A stretch of 64,000 nt of DNA, from NCBI RefSeq assembly GCF_023062595.1, contig NZ_JALLAN010000005.1, forward strand, positions 124,001-188,000. Direction: 5' to 3'. Positions 50,441 to 60,051 of this stretch are shown in pieces (position 1 is the stretch's first letter; each line of letters opens with the position of its first letter). The notes under the pieces were generated by a model. It made no database searches and had not been told where the DNA came from. It worked only from the letters and a program-made list of their open reading frames with translations. The DNA comes from Arthrobacter rhizosphaerae. GTDB lineage: Bacteria; Actinomycetota; Actinomycetes; Actinomycetales; Micrococcaceae. A program made the position numbers and the translations under genes.

Positions 50441-51355
50441 TTGAGTTTGGTAAAGGACGACGTCAACCTGCTGAGTCCTCCGCAGGGGTGGGAAGCACGC
50501 GCTGGCACCTCCCCTGCCGCATACCCGGGCAAACGGAAGGTGACAGTAGACTTGACTGCAATGAGCACCCTGGATCCGGCCGTAACGGCCATGTATGAGG
50601 CAGCCGGAAACGATGCCACGCCCGCCTCCCTGGCCGCGGCAGAAGCAGGGCCTTCAATTACCCATGTTGAAGATCCTGAAGCCATCGCTGGTGACGAGGC
50701 CGGGCAGCCGTCCCCCGAAACCGAAGTGGATGTCGAATCCGAATCCGCTGAGGAGCGGCGGCTGCGTTTTGAGCGTGACGCCATGCAGTATGTGGATCAG
50801 CTGTACTCCGCCGCGATGAGGATGGCCCGGAACCCGGCCGATGCCGAGGATCTGGTCCAAGAGGCCTATACCAAGGCTTTTTCGGCGTTCCATCAGTACA
50901 AGCCGGGAACCAATCTGAAGGCCTGGTTGTACCGGATTCTGACGAACACCTACATCAACCTTTACCGCAAGAGGCAGCGCGAACCCCTGCAGTCCAATAC
51001 GGACACCATCGAAGACTGGCAACTGGCAAGGGCTGGGTCCCACACCTCAACCGGCCTGCGGTCGGCCGAGGTTGAAGCACTTGACCACCTTCCGGATTCG
51101 GACGTGAAGCGGGCTCTTCAAGCCATACCCGAGGAGTTCAGGCTGGCCGTTTACTTCGCGGACGTCGAGGGCTTCGCGTACAAGGAAATCTCAGACATCA
51201 TGAACACCCCCATCGGGACAGTTATGTCCCGGCTTCACCGCGGCCGGAAGATGCTGCGCGACATGCTCGCGGACTACGCCGCAGAGCGGGGATTTAAAGC
51301 TGCGGGTGAGTCCACCCCGGCGCCCGGAAGTGACACACAGGAGAACAGGAAATGA
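50441..51355 (+). CDS. sigR: RNA polymerase sigma factor SigR/SigH, thiol-oxidative stress response
   Basis: This ECF sigma factor has region 2 from about residue 105 ([33 protein letters not shown] region) and region 4 near 220-275 ([29 protein letters not shown]). The first 100 residues are a long acidic extension rich in Glu, Ala and Pro, which short SigR proteins lack. The TTG at 50441 has GTGGAG seven bases upstream, supporting the long form; a TTG at 50552 or ATG at 50561 would give a shorter one. The rsrA gene overlaps its stop, and the promoter carries a SigR-type site. Confidence 0.92.
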   Translation: MSLVKDDVNLLSPPQGWEARAGTSPAAYPGKRKVTVDLTAMSTLDPAVTAMYEAAGNDATPASLAAAEAGPSITHVEDPEAIAGDEAGQPSPETEVDVESESAEERRLRFERDAMQYVDQLYSAAMRMARNPADAEDLVQEAYTKAFSAFHQYKPGTNLKAWLYRILTNTYINLYRKRQREPLQSNTDTIEDWQLARAGSHTSTGLRSAEVEALDHLPDSDVKRALQAIPEEFRLAVYFADVEGFAYKEISDIMNTPIGTVMSRLHRGRKMLRDMLADYAAERGFKAAGESTPAPGSDTQENRK

Positions 51356-51612
51356 GCGACTGCCAAGGATTGGGCGACTGTGATGACGCCCGCATGGAAC
51401 GCATCTACGAGTACCTCGATGGTGCCCTGACGCGTGATGACGTTGCAGAGATCAAGCACCACTTGGATGACTGCCCCGAGTGCCTTGAGCAGTATGACCT
51501 CGAGTGTGTCATCCGCAACATGGTGAAGCGTTCCTGCACGGAGTCGGCTCCTGAAAATCTCAAGAATGCCATCCTGGACCGTATCCACGGGATTCGTCCC
51601 GTGGACGCTTAG
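51352..51612 (+). CDS. rsrA: Zinc-binding anti-sigma factor RsrA (mycothiol system)
   Basis: This 86-residue protein has the redox-sensitive ZAS motif H37-x3-C41-x2-C44 (HLDDCPEC) and further Cys at residues 4, 10 and 62. It should bind SigR in the reduced state and release it when disulfide forms. The ATG overlaps the sigR stop as ATGA. Confidence 0.95.
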   Translation: MSDCQGLGDCDDARMERIYEYLDGALTRDDVAEIKHHLDDCPECLEQYDLECVIRNMVKRSCTESAPENLKNAILDRIHGIRPVDA

Positions 51613-51630
51613 CGGCCCTCCAAAACAGCA

Positions 51631-51678
51631 AAAGCTTCGGGCCCTGGAAACCATGTGGTTTCCAGGGCCCGAAGCTTT
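51631..51678. terminator. Large bidirectional terminator between rsrA and the bL37 gene
   Basis: A perfect inverted repeat has 22-base arms (51631-51652 and 51657-51678) and a 4-base ATGT loop. It begins AAAGCTTCGGG and ends CCCGAAGCTTT, so either strand ends in a short T run. It serves the convergent rsrA and bL37 genes. Confidence 0.9.
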
Positions 51679-51699
51679 AAGCTTGTTCCAAGCCGTGGC

Positions 51700-51774
51700 T
51701 TAGGTGTTGGGGCGCTTCCCGTGGTTCGCGCCGCCACGCTTACGGTCACGACGTTTACGTGCACGTTTGCTCAT
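51700..51774 (-). CDS. Small ribosomal protein bL37 (24 residues)
   Basis: The reading frame encodes 24 residues, MSKRARKRRDRK followed by GGANHGKRPNT. It is very basic and matches the ANHGKRPN ending of bL37 in mycobacteria, a protein of the large ribosomal subunit. GGAGG lies about six bases before the ATG at 51774. It was too short to be found by common length cutoffs. The gene ends at a strong terminator. Confidence 0.85.
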   Translation of the reverse strand: MSKRARKRRDRKRGGANHGKRPNT

Positions 51775-51866
51775 AGCTGGCCTCCTTACTATCGGTACTC
51801 AAAAGAGCTGCCCTCAAGTCTCCCATAAAGCGGGACATGCCGCGAACTGGCGGACACCCCAGGGCA

Positions 51867-52481
51867 TTACCCCTGCAAAGAATTCTTTATGGCGATCTCT
51901 GCCTGGTCCAGGACTGTCCGGACGGTTTCCAAGGTCACCGGAGTAATGGGATTGGTGCTGGCATGAAGCCTGAGCTCCACCCTGAGTTCGTCCCTGAATG
52001 ACTGGAGCATCATCTCGGCTTCTTTGAGAATGGGGTCATGTCCGGTTGGCCGGCGTTCAGCACGCGCGAACAGGTCGCCGGACCTGGCGCTGGAACGGGC
52101 TGCCTCCGCAGTAGCCGCAAGATCTGCCCTCAGCCCGCGCATGTTGTTGCGGATGTCCGCACGCAGGTTGTCCGCGAGACGCCGGACTGAGGCGGAAATG
52201 TCATTCTCCACATCGGCAAGCTTGTCGCGTCGGCCATTCAGCTCACCGATCCCGGCGATTGTGATGCTGTATTTGGTGCGACGGCCCTGCGTCTCTGTCG
52301 CCACCAGGCCCTCTTCCTCGAGCTTTGCCAGCCGCGGATAAATGGTCCCGGCGCTTGGCGAATAGGTACCGCCGAATCGGTCGCTTAGCGCCTTGATGAG
52401 CTCATAGCCATGTTTGGGGCCGGATTCCAGCAAGGCAAGGAGGTAGAGGCGCAACGCGCCGTGGGCGAAGACCGGAGGCAC
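51867..52481 (-). CDS. PadR family transcriptional regulator
   Basis: This 204-residue regulator has an N-terminal winged helix typical of PadR (LYLLALLESGPKHGYELIKAL, GTYSPSAGTIYPRLAKLEEEGLV) and a long helical C-terminus for dimerization. The GTG overlaps the stop of the upstream DUF4097 gene by one base (TAGTG), so it is coupled to it. It most likely binds the palindrome at 53321-53356 that lies in front of the operon and so controls its own synthesis. The inducing signal is unknown. Confidence 0.9.
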   Translation of the reverse strand: MPPVFAHGALRLYLLALLESGPKHGYELIKALSDRFGGTYSPSAGTIYPRLAKLEEEGLVATETQGRRTKYSITIAGIGELNGRRDKLADVENDISASVRRLADNLRADIRNNMRGLRADLAATAEAARSSARSGDLFARAERRPTGHDPILKEAEMMLQSFRDELRVELRLHASTNPITPVTLETVRTVLDQAEIAIKNSLQG

Positions 52482-53308
52482 TAGACTGCTGCTTCTGAGT
52501 CTGCCGATGACAGGCTGTGCAGGATATAAAGACTGCCTGATACCGAATTGGTTCTGACGAGCATAAGCCGCGAATCAGGTCCCGCGATGGCCTCCACTTT
52601 CCCGGCTGGCTGGGAGTACTGCCGGTCATCGATAGTCACGGCTCCGCTGGCGGACTTGGCGATGATATCCACGCCAACATCCTGGGGCAGACGGACGGTC
52701 AGGTCACCGGAGACGGAGTTAGCGCCAAAATCGCTGGTGAACCCCTTAAGGTCGAAGCTCATGTCTCCGCTGACAGTGTTCGCACGGATGTGGCTGAAGT
52801 GCCCCGATGCTGTCACTTCCCCGGACACGCTCTTGGCAGTCAGGACGCCCGTGTGGTTCCGTGCGATCACCTCACCGCTGACAGTGTTGATATGCAGCTC
52901 GCCTGACGTGGCGTCAGCCATAACGGATCCGCCCACTGTCGCGAGCCGCGTTTGGTTTCCTGTCCCTGACACCAGGCCGTCGCCGCTGACAGTCCCGGCC
53001 TCCACCTGAACGCCCTCCGGCAGGGCAATACTGATAACCACTGAGTTGCTGCTGTTGTGGTTGACGGCGCCCATCAGGTTCTTGAACCAGCCTTGGGCGC
53101 CATGAAGCTGGTGCCTGACTTCCAGCCTGCCGTTCACGAGATTCACTGCGACAGGATCCCCATGAACCTCGGAAATCTCGATCCGGGTCACAGCTTCCTC
53201 GTGGCGAACCACGTCGAAACGCCCGCCGACGATTCCCAGCTTAAGGGAGGTGACGCCGTCGACGTCGATGGTTTGAGGGCCGGTAACGGCCCAGCTGTTC
53301 TCTGACAT
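52481..53308 (-). CDS. DUF4097 family beta-helical protein
   Basis: This 275-residue protein consists of repeated short beta strands such as GTVSGDGLVSG, INTVSGEVIA and ANTVSGDMSF, spaced regularly. That pattern marks the DUF4097 (adhesin-like) fold. There is no signal peptide or membrane helix, so it should be cytoplasmic. The repeat core NTVSG/SVSG recurs about seven times. It precedes the PadR gene with one-base overlap and shares its operator. The ATG has GGAGGAG upstream. Its function is not known. Confidence 0.85.
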   Translation of the reverse strand: MSENSWAVTGPQTIDVDGVTSLKLGIVGGRFDVVRHEEAVTRIEISEVHGDPVAVNLVNGRLEVRHQLHGAQGWFKNLMGAVNHNSSNSVVISIALPEGVQVEAGTVSGDGLVSGTGNQTRLATVGGSVMADATSGELHINTVSGEVIARNHTGVLTAKSVSGEVTASGHFSHIRANTVSGDMSFDLKGFTSDFGANSVSGDLTVRLPQDVGVDIIAKSASGAVTIDDRQYSQPAGKVEAIAGPDSRLMLVRTNSVSGSLYILHSLSSADSEAAV

Positions 53309-53320
53309 GACTCCTCCAAG

Positions 53321-53356
53321 TCGCGATATATCGTGTTAATTACGATATATCGCGAC
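53321..53356. promoter_or_regulatory. Near-perfect PadR operator in front of the DUF4097-padR operon
   Basis: Two perfect 15-base arms, GTCGCGATATATCGT and ACGATATATCGCGAC, flank a 6-base spacer. Each arm is itself palindromic around CGATATATCG. The site covers the expected promoter of the operon on the minus strand, 12 bases upstream of the ATG. Confidence 0.85.
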
Positions 53357-53384
53357 GTACCGGAGTGCAAGGGCAAACGGTCTG

Positions 53385-53984
53385 TTATTCAGGAGTGGGG
53401 AGCCCCAGCCACTGGAACCAGCCTCGGTGCAGCACGAGCCAAGCCATCAGTCCGTAACCCGACTGACCGGGCGTCCCTCCGTTGGCAGCAAGGTCCTGGC
53501 GCCACTGTTCGTGGTTCAGCAAGGGGGAGAACGTATCCACGTAGAGATGCTTACGCCGGGTTGTTACATCGGCGAAGGCAGTATTGAGGTCACTCAACCG
53601 CCTGTTCTGTCCAGGATCAAGCGAGGGCGGTGGTCCGACAACAAAGACTTCGATGTTGTTTTGCGTGGCGGCGTCCAGGATGTTGGCAAGATTGAGCCGA
53701 CTTCTGGCAGTGGAAAGACCGAACTCCACATCGCGGCCGGATAAGCCAATGACGAGCCGGTTCTCATGGTGCTCGCTGAACCGGCGGGCCGCTTCCGCGA
53801 ACCACCGCGATGCAAGGCCTTCAGTTCCTTCCTGGGGGCAGGGGAGGGAGTAGCACTCAACTGCCACGCCGTCTTGAGGAGTGCGGGCCAGAACCCGGCC
53901 CAGCCAACCAAGAGCCCTCGGGTCACCAAGGCCAGCCAGCAACTCATCTCCAACAGCCGCTATACGCAGCTTCCTGTCTTCCAC
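53385..53984 (-). CDS. SGNH/GDSL hydrolase-like protein with altered active site
   Basis: This 199-residue protein resembles the GDSL/SGNH esterase fold (RIAAVGDELLAGLGDPRALGW; a strand-turn near residue 75; a C-terminal block GGTPGQSGYGLMAW). The key positions differ, however. The Ser of GDSL is Glu in GDEL, the block III Asn is not present in GLSGRD, and the block V His is missing. It may be an inactive or re-purposed relative. The GTG at 53984 is the natural start. It lies between the PadR operator and the kgd terminator. Confidence 0.7.
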   Translation of the reverse strand: MEDRKLRIAAVGDELLAGLGDPRALGWLGRVLARTPQDGVAVECYSLPCPQEGTEGLASRWFAEAARRFSEHHENRLVIGLSGRDVEFGLSTARSRLNLANILDAATQNNIEVFVVGPPPSLDPGQNRRLSDLNTAFADVTTRRKHLYVDTFSPLLNHEQWRQDLAANGGTPGQSGYGLMAWLVLHRGWFQWLGLPTPE

Positions 53985-54099
53985 TACTACCTCTTTACCT
54001 CGGCGACGACATCAGGATCTACCCTTGGTCCGACAGACAATTATCGGCCAACTACCAGTGACTCACAGCCGCGGCGGGCGGCGTGTCCATTAAACAGAA

Positions 54100-54142
54100 C
54101 TGCCCGGCCGTGCGTCGGTTGTTTCGACGACCAGCCGGGCAG
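54100..54142 (-). terminator. Terminator of kgd
   Basis: Arms CTGCCCGGC (54100-54108) and GCCGGGCAG (54134-54142) pair, with a second inner stem (CGTCG with CGACG). On the minus strand it lies just after the kgd stop and is followed by TTCTGTTT. Confidence 0.75.
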
Positions 54143-54151
54143 CAAGCGAAC

Positions 54152-57100
54152 CTACTTGCGGGCGAAAGCCTGCTTGAGGAGTGTGTCCTGCTCCGCTGTG
54201 TGGCGTTTCATGGAACCCGCCGCGGTGGAAGCCGACGCGGGACGGGAGACCAGGCGTACCCTGCGGTCCAAAGCGTCAGGAAGGTTCAGGCCCATGAACG
54301 GCCACGGACCCTGGTTGGCGGGCTCATCCTGGGCCCACACCACTTCGGCGTTGGGGTACTTGGCGAGCTCAGCCGCGATCTCTGCATGGGGCAACGGATA
54401 AAGCTGCTCTACGCGGATGATAGCCGTCGTCGTATCTGCGGTCTTCTGCCGGGTGGCGAGGAGATCGTAGTACAGCCGGCCCGAGACCAGCAGCACGCGC
54501 TCGACGGCGTCGCCCTGGAGGTTTTCGTGGTCGCTGATGACAGGCCGGAAGGCTCCGGTGGTGAAGTCTTCCACGGCCGATGCAGCACCCTTCAAGCGAA
54601 GTAGCTGCTTCGGAGTGAAGATGATCAGCGGCTTGCGCGGCCTGCTGTAGGCCTGGCGGCGCAACAGGTGGAAGTGGGACGCTGCCGTGGTGGGGTTGGC
54701 GACGATCATGTTTTCTTCGGCACACATCTGCAGGAAGCGCTCGATGCGGGCAGAGGAGTGATCCGGTCCCTGGCCTTCGTAGCCGTGCGGCAGCATCAGC
54801 ACGAGGGATGAACGCTGGCCCCACTTCTGCTCAGCAGAGGAAATGAATTCGTCAATGATGGTCTGGGCGCCGTTGACGAAGTCGCCGAACTGAGCCTCCC
54901 ACAGCACCAGCGCATCCGGACGCTCAACTGAATAGCCGTATTCGAAGCCCATTGCGGCGTATTCGGACAGCAGGGAGTCGTAGATCCACAGCTTGGCCTG
55001 GTTGTCCGAGAGGTTGCCCAGCGGCAGCCACTCGTTGCCGTTTGCCCGGTCGTGGAAGACAGCGTGACGCTGGACAAAGGTGCCACGACGGGAGTCCTGG
55101 CCGGCCAGGCGGACAGGCACGCCCTCCATGATCAGCGAGCCAAAGGCCGCGATCTCGCCGAAGCCCCAGTCAATGCCGCCCTCACGGGACATCTGTTCGC
55201 GCTTCTCAAGCAGCTGCTTGAGCTTTGCGTGCACCGTGAAACCCTCGGGAATCTCCAGGTGGGCCTTGCCGATCCGTGCCAGCGTTTCCGGGGAAATCGC
55301 CGTCGACGCCGGGGCGTTGGTGCCGAAGTCGGCCTGCTGGGCCTGCGGCCGCTCGATGTCGGACACAGCGGCGGAGTCCGCAGTGATGATCGGGATAGGG
55401 GATGTCTGCGCTGCGTGGGTCTCAGCGAACACACGTTCAAGGCGTTCCTGGTAGTCGCGGAGCAGCTGCTCGGCTTCTTCCTCGGTGATGTCCCCACGGC
55501 CGATGAGCGACTCCGTGTAGAGCTTGCGCACGGAACGCTTGGCCTCGATCAGGTTGTACATCAGCGGCTGGGTCATTGAGGGGTCGTCACCCTCGTTGTG
55601 ACCGCGGCGGCGGTAGCACACCATGTCGATCACGACGTCCTTGTGGAACCGCTGGCGGAACTCGTATGCGAGCTGGCCGATCCGGACCACGGCCTCGGGA
55701 TCGTCACCGTTCACGTGGAACACCGGCGCCTGGATCATCTTGGCGACGTCTGTGGAGTAGGTGGAAGACCGCGAGGAGGACGGCGCCGTGGTGAAGCCGA
55801 CCTGGTTGTTGACCACTACGTGGATGGTTCCGCCCGTGCGGTACCCACGGAGCTGGGACAGGTTGAGGGTTTCAGCCACGACACCCTGGCCGGCGAAGGC
55901 AGCGTCACCGTGGATCATGATGGGCAGCACTGGGAAGATCTCGCCCTGGTCCAGGCGGTCCTGCTTGGCACGGACGATGCCTTCCAGCACCGGGTCAACA
56001 GCTTCGAGGTGCGACGGGTTGGCGGCGAGGTAGACCTTGGTCTCCTTGCCGTTGTCGGAGGTGAACGTACCCTCGGTGCCCAGGTGGTACTTGACGTCGC
56101 CGGAGCCCTGTACGGACCGCGGGTCCTGGGTGCCTTCGAATTCGCGGAACACCTGGGCATAAGTCTTGCCGGCAATGTTGGTCAGCACGTTCAGGCGGCC
56201 ACGGTGGGCCATGCCGATTGCCACTTCGTCCAGCTCGTCGTCAGCGGCATCGGAAATGATGGCGTCGAGCAGGGGGATCAGCGACTCGCCGCCTTCCAGC
56301 GAGAAGCGCTTCTGGCCAACGAACTTGGTCTGCAGGAAGGTCTCGAAGGCCTCGGCAGCATTCAGCTTCGAAACAATCCGGAGCTGCTCTTCGCGGCTGG
56401 GCTTGGAGTACGGGTGTTCGAGCTGGTCCTGGAACCACTTGCGCTCGGCAGGCTCCTGGATGTGCATGTATTCGATGCCGGTGGTGCGGCAGTAGGCGTC
56501 CCGGAGTACGCCCAGGATGTCACGGAATTTCAGCTGCGGCTTGCCGCCGAAGCCGCCAGTGGGCCATTCACGGTCCAGGTCCCAAAGCGTCAGCCCATAG
56601 GTCAGGACATCGAGGTCAGGGTGCTTGCGTTGCACGTACTCCAGCGGATCCGTGTCTGCCATCAGGTGGCCACGGACGCGGTAGGAGTGAATAAGCTGCT
56701 GGATCCTGGCGACCTTGTTGATCTGGTCGGCAGGGTCAATCTGCAGGTCCGGGCTCCAGCGCACCGGCTCGTAGGGGATGCGCAGGGCTTCAAAGATCTC
56801 GTCGTAGAAGTTCTGCGCGCCGAGGAGGAGGGAGTGGACCAGTTTGAGGAACTCACCGCTGCCAGCACCCTGGATAACCCGGTGGTCATAGGTGGACGTC
56901 AGCGTGAGTACCTTGCTGATGGCGTTGTGCGCAATGATCTTCTCGCTGGCACCCTGGAACTCGGCGGGGTAGTCAAGGGCGCCGACGCCGATGATGGCCG
57001 CCTGGCCCTTGGACAAACGCGGAACCGAGTGGACCGTTCCGATGCCACCGGGGTTGGTCAGTGAAACCGTAGTCCCGGAGTGGTCGTCGGCCGTGAGCTT

Positions 57101-57985
57101 GCCGGCGCGGGCGCGCTTGATGAGGTCTTCGTAGGTCTGCCAGAACTCCGAGAAGTTGAGGGTCTCAGCCTTCTTGATGTTCGGCACCATAAGGAGGCGG
57201 GTGCCGTCCGGTTTGGGCATGTCGATGGCGATGCCGAAGTTGACGTGCGCTGGCTGCACCGCTACAGGCTTGCCGTCCACCTCGTCGTAGTAGACGTTCA
57301 TCGAGGGGAACTGGGACAGGGCGCGGATTACCGCGTACCCGATCAGGTGGGTGAAGGAGACCTTGCCGCCCCTGGCACGGGCCAGGTTGGAGTTGATAAC
57401 CACACGGTTGTCGATCAGGAGCTTCGCGGGAATGGCACGGACGCTGGTGGCCGTGGGGACCTCAAGGCTCGTGACCATATTGGAGGCGATTGCCTTGGCC
57501 GGGCCCCGCAGGACGGAGACGACGTCTTCCTCCGGTGCGGTCGGAGCCTTGATGTTCTTGGGCAGCTGGGCCGGAATCGGCGCCGGGCCGCCGGTGGCCT
57601 CAGGCTTTTTGGAGCCGTCGCGGGCAATTGTTGCCGGAGCCTTCTTCGTGGCGGGTGTCGCCTGTGCGGTTTCCGCCTGCTGGGGGGCGGGCTGGGCGGT
57701 TCCTGCCGGCTGGGCGGGGGCACCAGGAGCGGGTGCAGCCGGCGCCGGTGCCGCTGCAGGGGGCGCTACAACTGGAAGTTCACGGGTTTCGGGGTGTGCC
57801 GGAGCAGTAGCTCCGGAGGTCCCGTTGGTGGAAGAACCTTCACCGGCGTCAAAGGATTCAAACAGAGGCCACCACTTGGCGTCGACCGCGTTTTTGTCCT
57901 GCTGGTAACGCTCGTACAGTTCGTCCACGAGCCACTCGTTTCCGCCAAATTCCTCTGGTAGACGGTGGCTAGGCTGCTCTGGCAC
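54152..57985 (-). CDS. kgd: Multifunctional 2-oxoglutarate decarboxylase/dehydrogenase E1-E2 (Kgd/OdhA type)
   Basis: This 1277-residue protein fuses a short N-terminal segment (EFGGNEWLVDELYERY) and an Ala/Pro-rich linker (residues about 70-155) to an E2-type acyltransferase domain (TYDHRVIQGAGSGEFL holds the catalytic His). The E1 thiamine diphosphate enzyme, with the GHNEGDDPSMTQPLMY motif, follows. It oxidatively decarboxylates 2-oxoglutarate in the TCA cycle. I chose the GTG at 57985, giving the standard start PEQPSHRLPEEF; AGAGG lies upstream. A longer frame from 58051 adds 22 residues. The operator TTATTGG-N7-CCAATAA overlaps its -35 region. Confidence 0.96.
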   Translation of the reverse strand: MPEQPSHRLPEEFGGNEWLVDELYERYQQDKNAVDAKWWPLFESFDAGEGSSTNGTSGATAPAHPETRELPVVAPPAAAPAPAAPAPGAPAQPAGTAQPAPQQAETAQATPATKKAPATIARDGSKKPEATGGPAPIPAQLPKNIKAPTAPEEDVVSVLRGPAKAIASNMVTSLEVPTATSVRAIPAKLLIDNRVVINSNLARARGGKVSFTHLIGYAVIRALSQFPSMNVYYDEVDGKPVAVQPAHVNFGIAIDMPKPDGTRLLMVPNIKKAETLNFSEFWQTYEDLIKRARAGKLTADDHSGTTVSLTNPGGIGTVHSVPRLSKGQAAIIGVGALDYPAEFQGASEKIIAHNAISKVLTLTSTYDHRVIQGAGSGEFLKLVHSLLLGAQNFYDEIFEALRIPYEPVRWSPDLQIDPADQINKVARIQQLIHSYRVRGHLMADTDPLEYVQRKHPDLDVLTYGLTLWDLDREWPTGGFGGKPQLKFRDILGVLRDAYCRTTGIEYMHIQEPAERKWFQDQLEHPYSKPSREEQLRIVSKLNAAEAFETFLQTKFVGQKRFSLEGGESLIPLLDAIISDAADDELDEVAIGMAHRGRLNVLTNIAGKTYAQVFREFEGTQDPRSVQGSGDVKYHLGTEGTFTSDNGKETKVYLAANPSHLEAVDPVLEGIVRAKQDRLDQGEIFPVLPIMIHGDAAFAGQGVVAETLNLSQLRGYRTGGTIHVVVNNQVGFTTAPSSSRSSTYSTDVAKMIQAPVFHVNGDDPEAVVRIGQLAYEFRQRFHKDVVIDMVCYRRRGHNEGDDPSMTQPLMYNLIEAKRSVRKLYTESLIGRGDITEEEAEQLLRDYQERLERVFAETHAAQTSPIPIITADSAAVSDIERPQAQQADFGTNAPASTAISPETLARIGKAHLEIPEGFTVHAKLKQLLEKREQMSREGGIDWGFGEIAAFGSLIMEGVPVRLAGQDSRRGTFVQRHAVFHDRANGNEWLPLGNLSDNQAKLWIYDSLLSEYAAMGFEYGYSVERPDALVLWEAQFGDFVNGAQTIIDEFISSAEQKWGQRSSLVLMLPHGYEGQGPDHSSARIERFLQMCAEENMIVANPTTAASHFHLLRRQAYSRPRKPLIIFTPKQLLRLKGAASAVEDFTTGAFRPVISDHENLQGDAVERVLLVSGRLYYDLLATRQKTADTTTAIIRVEQLYPLPHAEIAAELAKYPNAEVVWAQDEPANQGPWPFMGLNLPDALDRRVRLVSRPASASTAAGSMKRHTAEQDTLLKQAFARK

Positions 57986-58101
57986 TTGAAATACGCCTCT
58001 TCCATGAGTTTGATTTCCTCTGGTTTGCGACGTGCGGCAGCACAACACCACAGCACAACAATCGAACCAGTCTCTGCGTCCTATGAACCCAGACCTCTGC
58101 C

Positions 58102-58135
58102 AGTCTAGTGACGATTATTGGTTAACTGCCAATAA
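58102..58135 (-). promoter_or_regulatory. kgd promoter with palindromic operator
   Basis: On the minus strand TAGACT (58102-58107) is the -10 box, and TTGGCA (58127-58132) the possible -35 box with a 19-base spacer. The -35 lies inside the inverted repeat TTATTGG-ttaactg-CCAATAA (58115-58135). A bound regulator would block RNA polymerase. The regulator is unknown. Confidence 0.55.
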
Positions 58136-58158
58136 GGGTGATCCAAATCATGAAGTGA

Positions 58159-59706
<1,548 letters not shown>

Positions 59707-60051
59707 CGGCTGGCGACGCCGAGCGGGTTGCTGGGGCTCCTGTAGACTGAAATCCTTATGGACAGTAAATCTAGGTGCCGGCCTGGGGGCTGTCAGCGGA
59801 GCACGAATCACAACTCCGCCAACGCCACCCGAAGAGCCGGCAAACCCCGTTCACGCGCCCATCGATCTCCGCTGACCAAGTGTCTTGGCGGAATTCAGGA
59901 AACAGGCTCGGCTTCCGCTGACCATCCTCCGCCGGGCAGATTCGTCCGTTTCGATTCGCTGTCATTGCCAGTACCGGGCCGATTGTCGCGCCAAGCGTCA
60001 CTGACAGGTACGGCCCAAAGCTTCCCACTCCGTCATGAGGCTGATTGCTGA
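59707..60051 (+). other. Long structured leader ahead of the CNNM genes, possible riboswitch
   Basis: The 345-base gap has a -10 hexamer TAGACT at 59743-59748, so the mRNA leader is about 295 bases. In it CAGCGGAG (59794-59801) can pair with a local CTCCGCC (59814-59820) or with a distal perfect CTCCGCTG (59867-59874), as in a two-state switch. GCCGGC at 59777-59782 and 59836-59841 can also pair, CCAAG-TGT-CTTGG forms a hairpin at about 59876-59888, and GGGCCG pairs with CGGCCC just before the gene. The segments TAGGTG and CGCCAA weakly recall a magnesium M-box, but the GAGGCTCC signature is missing. A 97-codon frame here is not convincing. Confidence 0.5.

Noticed and set aside
55598-57064. 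A 488-codon frame on the plus strand
   Set aside because: It is antisense to the E1 domain of kgd, and its product has no known domain.
59771-59850. A firm M-box (ykoK) call
   Set aside because: TAGGTG and CGCCAA are present, but the conserved GAGGCTCC segment and other core positions are not, so only a general structured leader is reported.
59758-60051. A 97-codon frame in the leader of the CNNM genes
   Set aside because: It is low complexity, lacks a ribosome-binding site, and overlaps RNA pairings that explain the region better.
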